In this document: positions 49,927-59,765 of the stretch, one piece after another
Numbering within the stretch: position 1 is the first letter of the stretch
Layout of the letters: every line of letters starts with the position of its first letter
NCBI RefSeq assembly: GCF_013177635.1
Contig: NZ_CP030944.1
Span: 2,418,001-2,482,000, forward strand
Source of the DNA: Arcobacter aquimarinus
Lineage (GTDB): Bacteria; Campylobacterota; Campylobacteria; Campylobacterales; Arcobacteraceae
Length of the DNA stretch: 64,000 bases
Reading direction: 5' to 3'
Made by a program: the position numbers and the translations under genes
Notes under the pieces: generated by a model
Databases searched by the model: none
The model's input: only the letters and a program-made list of their open reading frames with translations
Told to the model about the DNA's origin: nothing

Positions 49927-51870
49927 ATGTTAAAAAATCTTAATACAAAGAAGAAACTCTTCTTATTTCCTATATTATTTATCTTAATAATAATAGGTGC
50001 AGCATTTGTTTATAAGCACTATAGCAATACTGCAAAAGCTAGAAACAATATTGCAATTCATACAGATGAATTTGTACAACAAGTTCTTACTGCTAGAATA
50101 TCTGTTTATCAATTTCTTAGAAACCCTACTAATGAAATAGCACAAACAGTAAATTCTCAATTTAATGAACTAAAGAAAAATGTTCTTCATTTAAAAAATA
50201 AATTAAACGTTGAAGAAAATAGAGTTTTATCTGATGAAATAGCTAAACTTACAGACGAATATTTAAAACATTTTGATTTATTATCAGAATTTAGAATCAA
50301 AAATTTTAATAGTGGGACTATTGAAGAATCTGAAGAAATGAGAAAAAAAATCTCTCAAATGTCAGAAATTGGAGCTCATTTAGAAGATAGAATTACACAA
50401 ATAAATAAAAATGCTTCAATATTAAGAGATGACTCTTTTGAAACATTAGATTTTATGTTAATTGTTTTAGCTGTAGTTGCTACAGTGATTTTTATCATTA
50501 TCTCTATTTTAATATCAAATATAATCGTTAACTCTTTAAATTCATTTAAAGAAGGATTATTAAACTTTTTCTCTTACTTGAATAGAGAAGCAAAAGATGT
50601 ATCTTTATTGGAAGATAGTGCAAAAGATGAATTTGGTGAAATGTCAAAAGTTGTAAATGAAAACATTTCAAAAACTAAAAAAGGTATAGAAGAAGATAGA
50701 AAACTAATCGATGAAACTATTATGGTTTTAGGTGAGTTTGAACAAGGTGATTTATGTCAAAGATTAAATATTGATGTTTCAAATCCAGCATTAATGCAAC
50801 TAAAAAATGTTGTAAATAATATGGCAAATAATCTTGAAACAAATATTGATAATGTTTTAAATATCTTAGAACAATATGCACACTATAGTTATCTAAATAA
50901 AATCTCTACAAAAGATTTGAAAGAACATTTATTAAAACTTGCAAATGGTGTAAATATGCTTGGTGATTCAATAACTGAAATGTTAATTGAAAATAAAACA
51001 AATGGTTTAACGCTTGATGAAAGTTCAAATATTTTATTAACAAATGTTGATAAATTAAATGTTAGTTCAAATGAAGCTGCATCAAGTCTTGAAGAAACAG
51101 CAGCAGCAATTGAACAAATTACAAGTAATATCAGACACAATACAGAAAGTATTGCAAAAATGGCAAGTTTCTCACAAAATGTAACAACATCAGCAACACA
51201 TGGTGAAAAACTTGCAAATCAAACAAATGTTTCAATGGATGAAATAAATGCTCAAGTTACAGCAATAAATGAAGCAATTACAGTAATTGATCAAATAGCA
51301 TTCCAAACAAATATTCTTTCACTAAATGCAGCTGTTGAAGCAGCAACTGCTGGAGAAGCTGGAAAAGGATTTGCTGTTGTTGCTCAAGAGGTAAGAAATC
51401 TAGCAAGTAGAAGTGCTGAAGCAGCTAAAGAGATAAAAGATTTAGTTCAAAATGCTACAACAAAAGCAAATCAAGGAAAAGAAATAGCTTCTAATATGAT
51501 AGATGGTTATAAACAACTAAACGAAAATATTTCTCAAACTATAAACTTAATAGCAGATATTCAAAATGCTTCAAAAGAACAACTTTTAGGAATTGAACAA
51601 ATCAATGATGCTGTAAATAGCTTGGATCAACAAACTCAACAAAATGCAATGATTGCAAGTCAAACACATGATGTTGCAGTATTAACAGATGAAATAGCTA
51701 AACTTGTTGTAAGTGATGCTGACAAAAAAGAGTTTAAAGGTAAAAATGAAGTAAAAGCTAAAAGTGTAGATGTTGCATCAAATCATAAAGCAGTTCATAA
51801 CCATAAACCAAAAGAGACAAAAATAGCCTCTAAAACAGTTTCTCAAAACGATGAATGGGAAAGTTTTTAA
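49927..51870 (+). CDS. Methyl-accepting chemotaxis protein
   Basis: 647 residues. Membrane helix 1 (about 11-29), a periplasmic helical-bundle sensor (about 30-175, 4HB-like), helix 2 (about 176-200), a HAMP-like region and a long signalling domain with the hairpin tip [20 protein letters not shown] and [18 protein letters not shown]. The C-terminus ends EWESF, matching the xWxxF tether that docks CheR/CheB. Ligand unknown. Monocistronic. Confidence 0.95.
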   Translation: MLKNLNTKKKLFLFPILFILIIIGAAFVYKHYSNTAKARNNIAIHTDEFVQQVLTARISVYQFLRNPTNEIAQTVNSQFNELKKNVLHLKNKLNVEENRVLSDEIAKLTDEYLKHFDLLSEFRIKNFNSGTIEESEEMRKKISQMSEIGAHLEDRITQINKNASILRDDSFETLDFMLIVLAVVATVIFIIISILISNIIVNSLNSFKEGLLNFFSYLNREAKDVSLLEDSAKDEFGEMSKVVNENISKTKKGIEEDRKLIDETIMVLGEFEQGDLCQRLNIDVSNPALMQLKNVVNNMANNLETNIDNVLNILEQYAHYSYLNKISTKDLKEHLLKLANGVNMLGDSITEMLIENKTNGLTLDESSNILLTNVDKLNVSSNEAASSLEETAAAIEQITSNIRHNTESIAKMASFSQNVTTSATHGEKLANQTNVSMDEINAQVTAINEAITVIDQIAFQTNILSLNAAVEAATAGEAGKGFAVVAQEVRNLASRSAEAAKEIKDLVQNATTKANQGKEIASNMIDGYKQLNENISQTINLIADIQNASKEQLLGIEQINDAVNSLDQQTQQNAMIASQTHDVAVLTDEIAKLVVSDADKKEFKGKNEVKAKSVDVASNHKAVHNHKPKETKIASKTVSQNDEWESF

Positions 51871-51909
51871 AAACTTTCCTTTGTAGTTGATATTGGATGT
51901 ATAAAAATA

Positions 51910-52293
51910 TTATACATCCAACTCAAAAAACTCTTCTTCAACTTTTTCATATTTAGATACAGAACAACTAATTTTTATAGCATTATCATAATCTTTAAAC
52001 TCTTCTAAAAACAATTTTTTTAATTTTTCTATTTCTACTGCTCTAAATATAAAATATCCTAAAATTTCACTTCCTCGTGAACCTGCTTTTTCTATACCAA
52101 AACTATCAAATTTCCAATCTATTCCTCTAGAAAAAAAGAAAACTTCACTTATTCTTTTTTCTAAATCTTCTCTTACATTGTTATTATATGCTTTTAAATG
52201 TACATAAAATGCTACATTTGTATTAAATTGTGATTGCACTAATTTTTCTTGTTCTGGTGTCTGTGGTTTTTCTATTAAATTTTTATTACTCAT
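51910..52293 (-). CDS. Hypothetical protein
   Basis: 127 residues, soluble, charged. The central FSRGIDWKFDSFGIEKAGSRGSE segment is distinctive but I recognise no family. It lies convergent to the chemoreceptor gene. Confidence 0.6.
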   Translation of the reverse strand: MSNKNLIEKPQTPEQEKLVQSQFNTNVAFYVHLKAYNNNVREDLEKRISEVFFFSRGIDWKFDSFGIEKAGSRGSEILGYFIFRAVEIEKLKKLFLEEFKDYDNAIKISCSVSKYEKVEEEFFELDV

Positions 52294-52474
52294 AATTAAT
52301 ACTTTCCTAGTTTTTGGCTTATTATATTCAAGTTTCTTAAAATAAAACTTGTAAAGTAAAAATAAACAAATTATTTTTAGCTATATTTTAACTTTCTTTA
52401 ATAATAAAATTAAAATTATTTTTATTTTAATATTAAATTATATATAATCAATTTAGACAATAAAAAGGGACTTA

Positions 52475-53323
52475 ATGGAACAAAAAGTTGAAAACATTTC
52501 TATTATTTGGAAATCAGAATACAATATAAATAATTTTAAAATTGATAGAGAACATCAACAATTATTTTCTATAGCAAGAGAAGCTTTAAGTATTTCCAAA
52601 CTTAAAAAGGATGAAGAACAAATAGAAAAATTAAAAAAGACTATTACAAAACTTTTTGATTATGTAGGAACGCACTTTTCCAATGAGCAAAAACATATGG
52701 AAAGTATTTCTTATCCAGAACTAGAAGAACATAAACTTCTTCACAAAAATATGATAAATATGCTTACAAATTTAGTTTCAAAATTAAACTCTATGGAACT
52801 TGAGCAAATCCAACAAGCTTTATTCAATTTCATCGAAGAGTATTTTATAAGACATATTATTTTAGAAGATAAAAAAATAGAATTATGGTCTACAAATTTA
52901 GAGGATTTAAGAAAAAGCTTTGGATGGAAGCAAATTTATAGCATAAATAACCCTAAAATTGATGCTGAACATAAAATGCTTTTTGATATTGCAAAAGAAG
53001 CATTTACAGAAGTTGAAGCTAGCGAAAAAACTGCAAAAATCAAAGATATTTTAACAAGATTATATGATTATATGAAAACTCACTTTAAGCATGAAGAAGA
53101 GTATATGCAACAAATAAATTATCCAGCATTTAAAGAACACAAAAAACTACATTCTGAAATAATTTCAAAAATAAATGATTTTGTAAAAAAACTTCCAACT
53201 TTAAACGAAGATTTATTTGAAAAAGAATTGGCAAAAATTATAGATATTTCATTGGTTTACCATATTATTCAAGAAGATAGAAAAATTATTAACTGGGTAA
53301 AAGCAAATGAAAATAAAAACTAA
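52475..53323 (+). CDS. Tandem bacteriohemerythrin
   Basis: 282 residues with two hemerythrin domains. The first (about 10-140) has DREHQQLF, HFSNEQKHMESISYPELEEHKLLH and HIILEDK. The second (about 148-278) has DAEHKMLF, HFKHEEEYMQQINYPAFKEHKKLH and HIIQEDR. Both keep the His and acidic ligands for a di-iron, O2-binding centre. Role: oxygen binding or delivery, or sensing. Single-domain forms are the common ones. Confidence 0.92.
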   Translation: MEQKVENISIIWKSEYNINNFKIDREHQQLFSIAREALSISKLKKDEEQIEKLKKTITKLFDYVGTHFSNEQKHMESISYPELEEHKLLHKNMINMLTNLVSKLNSMELEQIQQALFNFIEEYFIRHIILEDKKIELWSTNLEDLRKSFGWKQIYSINNPKIDAEHKMLFDIAKEAFTEVEASEKTAKIKDILTRLYDYMKTHFKHEEEYMQQINYPAFKEHKKLHSEIISKINDFVKKLPTLNEDLFEKELAKIIDISLVYHIIQEDRKIINWVKANENKN

Positions 53324-53515
53324 ATGAACATAGAATACAAATTTTTACAAAAAGCTATAGTTGATAAAAACTATGTTTGTTTTAGTTATGAAAATAAAAA
53401 TTATAAAAATGTTAAACCTCTAAAACTAGATAGTGAAAATAGACTAACTAGCGATAAAGGTGTTTTTGAGTTTGAGAAGATTAGGAAATTGGTGGTTTTG
53501 AAAGAGAGGTTTTGA
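53324..53515 (+). CDS. Small hypothetical protein
   Basis: 63 residues beginning 1 nt after the hemerythrin stop. KNYVCFSYENKNYKNVKPLKL is loosely like the beta strands of WYL domains, but the protein is too short to assign. Conserved context unknown. Confidence 0.5.
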   Translation: MNIEYKFLQKAIVDKNYVCFSYENKNYKNVKPLKLDSENRLTSDKGVFEFEKIRKLVVLKERF

Positions 53516-53520
53516 AATCT

Positions 53521-53563
53521 TTGACAAATTAGAATAATATAGTATATAATACTTTTAAAAGTA
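53521..53563 (+). promoter_or_regulatory. Promoter and operator of the toxin-antitoxin pair
   Basis: TTGACA (53521-53526), 18-bp spacer, TATAAT (53545-53550). The palindrome TACTTTTAAAAGTA (53550-53563) abuts the -10, and AGTAT-ATA-ATACT (53541-53553) spans it. This suits autorepression by the antitoxin. Confidence 0.75.
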
Positions 53564-53579
53564 CTATTAAGGATACTAT

Positions 53580-53834
53580 ATGATAATAAATGCAAATGAA
53601 GTAAAAACAAAAGGTGTATCTATTTTTGGAACTCTTCTTGAAAAATTTGATGAACTAATTATAAATGTTAGAGGAAAAAATCAATATGTAGTTCTTGATA
53701 TAGAAAGATATAAAGAACTAAGAGCAAATGAACTTGACTTGGCTTATCTAAAATCTCTACAAGACATAAAAAAAGGAAATTTCAAAATACAAAGCGCAAA
53801 AGAGCATGTTGAAGAGATAAAAAATGAATTATAA
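53580..53834 (+). CDS. Antitoxin, Phd/YefM-like
   Basis: 84 residues. INANEVKTKGVSIFGTLLEKFDELIINVRGKNQYVVLDIERYKEL is the prevent-host-death fold with its DNA-binding N-terminal half. The C-terminal tail would wrap the toxin. It overlaps the toxin gene by 11 nt. Confidence 0.85.
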   Translation: MIINANEVKTKGVSIFGTLLEKFDELIINVRGKNQYVVLDIERYKELRANELDLAYLKSLQDIKKGNFKIQSAKEHVEEIKNEL

Positions 53835-54099
53835 ACTAATCATCACAGATGAATACAAAAAGCGATTAAAAAAGTTTTTGAAAAAACATCCTGATATGAT
53901 TGAACGATATGCTAAATGTATCTTTATCCTAGAAAATGACCCTTTTCATCCAAGCCTTAGACTTCATAAGCTAAAAGGAAAATTGGCTGATTTTCACTCA
54001 ATTTCTATAAATATGGAGTATAGAGTTATTATTGATTTTATTATAAAAGATGATGAGATTATTCCTATTGATATAGGAACTCATGATGATGTGTATTAA
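53824..54099 (+). CDS. RelE/ParE-type toxin
   Basis: 91 residues. KLIITDEYKKRLKKFLKKHPD at the start, LRLHKLKGKLADFHSISINMEYRVIIDF in the middle and IDIGTHDDVY at the end match the YafQ/RelE mRNA interferase-like group. The basic core and C-terminal His-Asp-Asp-Val-Tyr are as in the family. Paired with an upstream antitoxin. Confidence 0.88.
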   Translation: MNYKLIITDEYKKRLKKFLKKHPDMIERYAKCIFILENDPFHPSLRLHKLKGKLADFHSISINMEYRVIIDFIIKDDEIIPIDIGTHDDVY

Positions 54100-54106
54100 T
54101 ACTTCA

Positions 54107-54269
54107 TTCTTTTCTTTTTAGTAAAGAAAAGAAGCAAAAGAAAATCGTTCGCAAAGTTCCAAAATAGCTAAAAAATAAAATGAAATCTTAAAATTTGAAA
54201 ACTCGCTTATCGCTCAAACAGTTCAAATTTCTTAACAGATTTAATTTAATTTTTCTTTACGCTATTTTG
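54107..54269. repeat. Hairpin-rich spacer, possible repeat element
   Basis: An 11-bp hairpin (TTCTTTTCTTT / AAAGAAAAGAA, 54107-54133) ends the toxin gene region. It is followed by a nested inverted repeat: CAAAATAGC (54160-54168) with GCTATTTTG (54261-54269), AAATCT (54183-54188) with AGATTT (54237-54242), and AAATTTGAA (54191-54199) with TTCAAATTT (54222-54230). It may be a MITE-like or REP-like unit. Confidence 0.5.
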
Positions 54270-54284
54270 AAAATGCTCACTTTT

Positions 54285-55016
54285 TTATAAATATTTATTT
54301 TTATCTAGTTCATCAAAATCTAATTCAAATTTTCCAGGTACTATTCTAGCTTTTTTAAAAATTACATGTTTAAATCCATTTAATTGGCATAATTGAATTA
54401 TTTTCTTAATATTGGTTTCATCAGCTTTACAGCCAAATAATATTTCTTTTAAATATTTATTATTAAATCTTTTTAAACCATAGCTATTCTTTAAATCTAA
54501 TAATCGAAATTCCTCCTCATATTCCCAATATCTTGATTTCAAGGTAAACATTCTTTTTATATCTTCTATTTCACAGCCAAGATAAGGAATTAATTCATAC
54601 CTATCATCTTCTGAATAAATTACTTTACTCATAGTAATGCCACTTTCTTTATAAAAATCATTCTTAAAACCAAAACACAAACCTTTGTGATTATCTGCAT
54701 AATGAGACCACATTAAAATATTTTTATTATTTGTACTCATAGATAATATACCAACTTTTGATTTTTCAATTATTAAATTTCTTTTTAAATCTTTTTTATA
54801 GTCTTCAATTGTTTTTTCACCTAATAAAGATTTTTCTGTTTTATTTAAAGTTTCACAATGTTTATTGAAATCTCCATCTTCTTCAAATTCTAAATTACAA
54901 TCAAATGGGTCATTAAAACTAGTATGTGATGCAAAATATAATTCTGAATTTAATATAATTTTATCAGCATATTCACCAAAACTACGATATTTATATAAAA
55001 TTAAACTTCTATTCAT
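54285..55016 (-). CDS. DUF2971 family protein
   Basis: 243 residues. LYKYRSFGEYADKIILNSELYFASHTSFNDPFDC and ILMWSHYADNHKGLCFGF are the DUF2971 hallmarks. This family is common in accessory regions and its function is unknown; some members sit in defence contexts. It stands alone next to the toxin-antitoxin pair. Confidence 0.88.
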   Translation of the reverse strand: MNRSLILYKYRSFGEYADKIILNSELYFASHTSFNDPFDCNLEFEEDGDFNKHCETLNKTEKSLLGEKTIEDYKKDLKRNLIIEKSKVGILSMSTNNKNILMWSHYADNHKGLCFGFKNDFYKESGITMSKVIYSEDDRYELIPYLGCEIEDIKRMFTLKSRYWEYEEEFRLLDLKNSYGLKRFNNKYLKEILFGCKADETNIKKIIQLCQLNGFKHVIFKKARIVPGKFELDFDELDKNKYL

Positions 55017-55138
55017 TTATTCTCCAAAATAGTAAATTTTTGTAAAGATCAAGGCTAGCAGTAAAAAATATTATAGGAGTTTACTATTGTAAATGACTAT
55101 AATATTTTTTGCAATAACGCTGAGATTTGCAAAAAGAA

Positions 55139-56365
55139 CTATTTTACTAATGATTTTCCTACAAGATACCCACTCGCCCACGCAAAGTGTAAGTTAAATC
55201 CTCCCCTATTCCCTACGATATCTAAAACCTCACCTGCAAAATATAGATTCTTCACTAGCTTACTCTCATAAGTTCTATTATCAACCTCGATAGTTCGTAC
55301 ACCGCCACCACTAGCTTCCGCATGACCGAAACCTTGAGTATCTACAATCTTCATCTTCCAAGAGTTTAACTGATAAGCTATTGCTTTAATCTGTTTTGCA
55401 TTTATCTCGTTTGCTTTTGTATCAATATTTATTTTACAAATATCAAGTAACACAGGAGCAATTTTATTTGAAACCATTCCTGTCAAAATATCCACAACTC
55501 TTTGATTTGGAACTGTTTTTAGCAAACTTTGTATTTGGTCAGCTAAATCATTTTTATTAATTTTTGGGAAAAAATTAATAGCGATTTTCACATCTTGATA
55601 AGAACTAAGATTTAAAACAGCAAGTTGTGAAATATCTAAAATAGCAAAACCAGACACTCCATAACTTGTAAAAAGTACATCTCCAAAAATCTCTTGCTCT
55701 AAATTGTTATTCACAAATAAGATTACATTACACTCTTTTTTTACCCCTTGAAGTTTTCCATTGTAAGTATTGTCAGTTTTTAATCCAACTAATGAAGGAT
55801 AAGTTGAATTGTATGTGTGTCCAAATTTTGAAGCAAATTCAAGACCACTCTCATTTGCATTTAGTTGAGGAGCTGCTCCTAAACCATTTGAGATAAGAAC
55901 TTTATCATAGCCTTTATATTCTGTTTCATCAAGTTTGATATTGAATTTTTCATCAACTTTTTCAATATCCCTTATAAAACTCTCTAAATAGATATTTACT
56001 CCTAACTCATTTAAAGCCAGCTCCAAAAGATTTGTTACAGATTTTGCTTCATTTGAAAGGGGATAAACTTTACAACTCTCTTTCACATCAAGCAAAAGTC
56101 CGACACTTTTACAAAACTTTTCAAAGGCTTTAAAATCAAACTCTTTTAAAGCAAAGTTTACAAAATCAGGATTCTCTCCTATATAGTTTTTTGAAGTGAT
56201 AGAACTATTTGAGATATTGCATCTTCCATTTCCACTTGCTAGGATTTTTTTACCTATTCCTTTATTTGCATCAAATAAATCTATTTGTAAATTTTTGTTT
56301 AATCTTTTGGCTGTAATACAAGCCATTATTCCAGCTGCACCTGCGCCTATTATTGCTATTTTCAA
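55139..56365 (-). CDS. HI0933-type FAD-dependent oxidoreductase
   Basis: 408 residues. The FAD-binding GAGAAGIMACITAKR at the N-terminus, ASGNGRCNISN, and the C-terminal YFAGEVLDIVGNRGGFNLHFAWASG match the HI0933/YhiN family (sometimes called aminoacetone oxidase). Substrate unproven. Monocistronic. Confidence 0.9.
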   Translation of the reverse strand: MKIAIIGAGAAGIMACITAKRLNKNLQIDLFDANKGIGKKILASGNGRCNISNSSITSKNYIGENPDFVNFALKEFDFKAFEKFCKSVGLLLDVKESCKVYPLSNEAKSVTNLLELALNELGVNIYLESFIRDIEKVDEKFNIKLDETEYKGYDKVLISNGLGAAPQLNANESGLEFASKFGHTYNSTYPSLVGLKTDNTYNGKLQGVKKECNVILFVNNNLEQEIFGDVLFTSYGVSGFAILDISQLAVLNLSSYQDVKIAINFFPKINKNDLADQIQSLLKTVPNQRVVDILTGMVSNKIAPVLLDICKINIDTKANEINAKQIKAIAYQLNSWKMKIVDTQGFGHAEASGGGVRTIEVDNRTYESKLVKNLYFAGEVLDIVGNRGGFNLHFAWASGYLVGKSLVK

Positions 56366-56460
56366 AATGTTGCCTATTAATATTTTTTTTGATTATAGCT
56401 AATAGACTCTTTTAAATTAAAAATTCATTTTTAATTTTAATTTTTTAATTCTTACAAATA

Positions 56461-56790
56461 TCAATAAAACACTGCAAACCAAATAGTAGTTTCATCTAAA
56501 CTTGTAAATTTAACTCTATGTTTTTGATAAGCTTTTATATTTAAACAATCACCTTTTTTCAGCTCAACTTCAAAATCTTCAAATTCAACTATGGCAAAAC
56601 CCTCCATAACTAAAACAAATTCATTTTTTTCCTGTTCATACCAAAAATCTTGAGGTGATTTTTGTCCATTTGAGACAATTTTTTCTATTTTTATCTTCTC
56701 ATCTTTAAAAATTTCAAAAAATTTTTCTTCACTTTTATCTACTGGAATTTCATCAAAAATATTATATTTTTCCATTTTTAAACTATCCAA
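56461..56790 (-). CDS. Cupin domain protein
   Basis: 109 residues with a single cupin barrel: WYEQEKNEFVLVMEGFAIVEFEDFEVELKKGDCLNIKAYQKHRVKFT. Metal-binding residues Glu and His are partly present (KNEFVLV, KHRV), so metal binding is uncertain. Function unknown. Confidence 0.85.
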   Translation of the reverse strand: MDSLKMEKYNIFDEIPVDKSEEKFFEIFKDEKIKIEKIVSNGQKSPQDFWYEQEKNEFVLVMEGFAIVEFEDFEVELKKGDCLNIKAYQKHRVKFTSLDETTIWFAVFY

Positions 56791-56842
56791 ATTATTGATT
56801 TTTTGGTATTTTACCTAAAATTACTTAATCATCTGATATAAT

Positions 56843-56943
56843 CTTGATAGATTTAATCAAGTTAGATAAACACACCTTATTTAAAGGTTATTATATTAAT
56901 TTTGATTAAACTACTTGACATTGATAAAAAAATGTTCTATAAT
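56843..56943 (+). promoter_or_regulatory. metY promoter with upstream dyad
   Basis: TTGACA (56915-56920), 17-bp spacer, TATAAT (56938-56943): a consensus promoter. CTTGAT-N7-ATCAAG (56843-56861) lies upstream, and TTGATTAAA occurs on both sides of the promoter (56902 and 56960). These could be sites for the Rrf2-type regulator encoded after metY. Confidence 0.7.
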
Positions 56944-56986
56944 TCCAACATAATTAAAGTTGATTAAATTAAAAAGGATTAACAAA

Positions 56987-58255
56987 ATGCAAAAAGAAAC
57001 TATTGCAATACATGCAGGATACGACAAAAAACAAGGTAACGGAGAGATGGCTGTTCCAATTTCTCAAACAACAGCGTATGCTTTTAGAGATAGTGAACAT
57101 GCAGCAAATCTATTTGCACTAAAAGAACTTGGACCAATCTATACAAGATTAACAAATCCAACTTCTGATGTTTTAGAGCAAAGATTTGCACAACTAGAAG
57201 GTGGAGCAGCTGGTATTGCAACTGCAAGTGGAGCTTCTGCAATTTTTTACTCTATTGCAAATGTAGCTGAAGCTGGAGATAACATAATAATCTCTGATAA
57301 ACTTTATGGAGGAAGTGTAACACTTTTCTATTTCACTTTAAAAAGATTTGGAATTAGTGTAAAAGTATTTAATAGTGATGATGCTTCAAATTTAGAAGAG
57401 TTGATTGATGATAAAACAAAAGCAATTTTCTTTGAATCATTATCAAATCCACAAATTGCTATCCCAGCTATTGAAAAAATTGTTGAAGTTGCAAAAAAAC
57501 ATGGAATTATTACTATTTGTGATAACACTGTTGCAAGTGCAGCTTTATTTAATCCAATTGAATGGGGAGTTGATGTTTCAGTTCATTCAACATCAAAATA
57601 TACAAGTGGAAATGGAACAGCTCTTGGTGGTATTATTGTAGAAAGAGATGGATTAGCAGAATTTTTCAAAAAAAATGTAGCTAGATATCCACATTTTTCT
57701 ACTCCTGATGCTTCATATCATGGATTAGTTTATACAGATGTTCCTCTTCCAAACTTTTGTTTGAGAATTAGACTATCTTTATTAAGAGATATTGGAGCAA
57801 CACCATCACCTCATAACTCTTGGTTATTAATTCAATCATTGGAAACTTTAGGATTAAGAGTTGATAAACACTCTGATAATGCACTTGAAGTTGCAAAATT
57901 TTTGGAATCACATCCAAAAGTAAAAAAAGTAAGTTATCCAGGGCTAAAAAGTGATAAATATTATGAAAAAGCTCAAAAATATTTCAAAGGTGGAAAAGCT
58001 TCAGGATTAATTTCATTTGAAGTTAGCTCTTTTGAAGAAGCTAAAAAAGTTATAGATAGTGTTAAACTATTTAGTGTAGTAGTAAATATTGGAGATAGTA
58101 AATCGCTTATTACTCATCCAGCATCAACTACTCACTCTCAAATGACTCCAGAAGAGTTGGTAAAAGCTGGTGTAAATCCAGTTACAGTTAGGCTTTCTAT
58201 TGGTTTAGAAAATACAGCAGATTTAATTCAAGATTTAAATCAAGCATTAAACTAA
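56987..58255 (+). CDS. metY: O-acetylhomoserine aminocarboxypropyltransferase (MetY)
   Basis: 422 residues, PLP enzyme of the Cys/Met family, making homocysteine from O-acetylhomoserine and sulfide. The N-terminus ETIAIHAGYD, the SVHSTSKYTSGNGTALGG lysine region (PLP Lys about 204), and the FCLRIRLSLLRDIG insertion are typical of MetY. I use the ATG at 56987, which follows AAAGGATTAAC, rather than an upstream ATG inside the promoter region. The Rrf2 gene follows 4 nt later. Confidence 0.93.
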   Translation: MQKETIAIHAGYDKKQGNGEMAVPISQTTAYAFRDSEHAANLFALKELGPIYTRLTNPTSDVLEQRFAQLEGGAAGIATASGASAIFYSIANVAEAGDNIIISDKLYGGSVTLFYFTLKRFGISVKVFNSDDASNLEELIDDKTKAIFFESLSNPQIAIPAIEKIVEVAKKHGIITICDNTVASAALFNPIEWGVDVSVHSTSKYTSGNGTALGGIIVERDGLAEFFKKNVARYPHFSTPDASYHGLVYTDVPLPNFCLRIRLSLLRDIGATPSPHNSWLLIQSLETLGLRVDKHSDNALEVAKFLESHPKVKKVSYPGLKSDKYYEKAQKYFKGGKASGLISFEVSSFEEAKKVIDSVKLFSVVVNIGDSKSLITHPASTTHSQMTPEELVKAGVNPVTVRLSIGLENTADLIQDLNQALN

Positions 58256-58259
58256 AAAA

Positions 58260-58673
58260 ATGCCATTAATTTCAACAAAAGGTGTATATGGTCTAACAGC
58301 CATGTACGAATTAAGTAAGCATCAAGAAGATAGTCCCATGCAAATCAAGGATATATCAGCAAATGCTAATATTCCTCAAAACTACTTGGAACAGCTCTTA
58401 AGTAAATTAAGACGTGCTGAACTTGTAAAAAGTATAAGAGGTGCAAGAGGCGGATATATTCTTGCAAAAACTCCTGATGAAATCAAAGTAGTGGATATTT
58501 TGATTGCATTGGAAGATGATATAAAGATTATTGATTCAAAAGCGGAAAACCCTATTTTGAATATCTTTTTTGATGAGTCAAAAAATAGTATGAAAAAAAT
58601 CTTTGATATTCAACTATCAAAACTAGATGAGTATCAAGATAAATATAATGAATTTTTACATTACAATATATAA
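58260..58673 (+). CDS. Rrf2 family regulator, CymR-like
   Basis: 137 residues. LISTKGVYGLTAMYEL and the winged helix with IPQNYLEQLLSKLRRAELVKSIRGARGGY are classical Rrf2. There are no Cys residues, so no Fe-S cluster as in IscR; this is as in CymR, the cysteine regulator of Gram-positives that is bound by CysK. Position between metY and cysK fits that role. Its stop is followed at once by structured leader A. Confidence 0.9.
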   Translation: MPLISTKGVYGLTAMYELSKHQEDSPMQIKDISANANIPQNYLEQLLSKLRRAELVKSIRGARGGYILAKTPDEIKVVDILIALEDDIKIIDSKAENPILNIFFDESKNSMKKIFDIQLSKLDEYQDKYNEFLHYNI

Positions 58674-58801
58674 GTAAGGCTTTATTCTTAAAGCCCTTTA
58701 GGTTTTGCTACTTTTAAGGATTTTTTATAAATCCTGCTAAAAAGTAGATAAATATGAAAAGGTTCCCTTACAAATGGGAACTATTTGAAAGGAATAATAA
58801 G
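58674..58801 (+). ncRNA. Candidate cis-regulatory leader A (before cysK)
   Basis: About 125 nt with three hairpins. P1 is GGCTTT/AAAGCC (58678-58683, 58690-58695). P2 is CTACTTTT/AAAAGTAG (58708-58715, 58740-58747) with inner GGATTT/AAATCC. P3 is GGTTCCC/GGGAACT (58761-58767, 58776-58782) just ahead of GAAAGGA. It is nearly identical to leader B before cysD. The differences preserve pairing, so structure is selected. Confidence 0.7.
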
Positions 58802-59734
58802 ATGAAATATGCAAATAACATAACAGAATTAATTGGTAACACACCTTTAGTAAAATTACAAAAAGCAAGTGAAGTAAGTGGAGCAACAGTTTTAGGTAAA
58901 TGTGAGTTTATGAATCCATCACATTCAGTAAAAGATAGAATTGGAACAAATATGATAAATAGTGCTTTAAAAGCAGGACTTATCAACAAAGACACAACTG
59001 TGATTGAACCTACAAGTGGAAATACAGGGATTGCATTAGCTTCTGTTTGTGCAGCTTTAGGTATCAAATTAATTCTTACAATGCCAGCTTCTATGAGTAT
59101 TGAAAGAAGAAGATTATTAAAAGCTTTAGGTGCTGAACTTGTATTAACCCCACCTGAAAAAGGAATGAAAGGTGCAATTGAAAAAGCAAATGAAATAAAA
59201 GAAACTACGCCAAATTCTTTTATTCCTCAACAATTTCAAAATGCAGCAAACCCTGAAATTCATAGACTTACAACAGCAAAAGAGATTTTAGCTGATACAG
59301 ATGGAAAAATTGATATTTTTGTAGCTGCTATTGGAACAGGTGGAACAATAACAGGAACAAGTGAAGTTTTAAAAGCTCATAATCCAAATATCCAAATTAT
59401 TGCAGTTGAGCCAGAAGCAAGTCCAGTTTTAAGTGGTGGAAAACCAGGACCTCATAAAATTCAAGGAATTGGAGCAGGATTTGTACCAGATGTTTTAAAT
59501 ACAAATATTTATGATGAAGTTGTACAAGTTTCAAATGAAGATGCAATTGAAAGTTCAAGAGCTTTAGCTCAAAATGAAGGATTATTAGTAGGAATTAGTG
59601 CTGGAGCAAATGCTTATGTAGCATCTCAAATTGCATCAAGACCAGAAAACAAAGGTAAAGTAATCGTAACAATTTTATGTGATACAGGTGAAAGATACTT
59701 AAGTTCTGGATTATATAACTATGATGAAGAGTAA
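58802..59734 (+). CDS. cysK: Cysteine synthase
   Basis: 310 residues, PLP-dependent O-acetylserine sulfhydrylase. [11 protein letters not shown] has the PLP lysine (about 43). [11 protein letters not shown] and the glycine loop [16 protein letters not shown] are present. I use the ATG at 58802, after AAAGGAATAATAAG; an upstream in-frame ATG at 58754 lies inside the conserved leader hairpins. Confidence 0.97.
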   Translation: MKYANNITELIGNTPLVKLQKASEVSGATVLGKCEFMNPSHSVKDRIGTNMINSALKAGLINKDTTVIEPTSGNTGIALASVCAALGIKLILTMPASMSIERRRLLKALGAELVLTPPEKGMKGAIEKANEIKETTPNSFIPQQFQNAANPEIHRLTTAKEILADTDGKIDIFVAAIGTGGTITGTSEVLKAHNPNIQIIAVEPEASPVLSGGKPGPHKIQGIGAGFVPDVLNTNIYDEVVQVSNEDAIESSRALAQNEGLLVGISAGANAYVASQIASRPENKGKVIVTILCDTGERYLSSGLYNYDEE

Positions 59735-59765
59735 AAACTCTTCATCAATATAAAAAAGGAAACAA

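Noticed and set aside
56960-56986. Longer metY start
   Set aside because: It would place the start just after the -10 without a ribosome site; the ATG at 56987 follows AAAGGA.
58754-58801. Upstream in-frame ATG of cysK, or a leader peptide
   Set aside because: It lies in the conserved leader hairpins; leader B has no corresponding ATG, and the ATG at 58802 has the good ribosome site.
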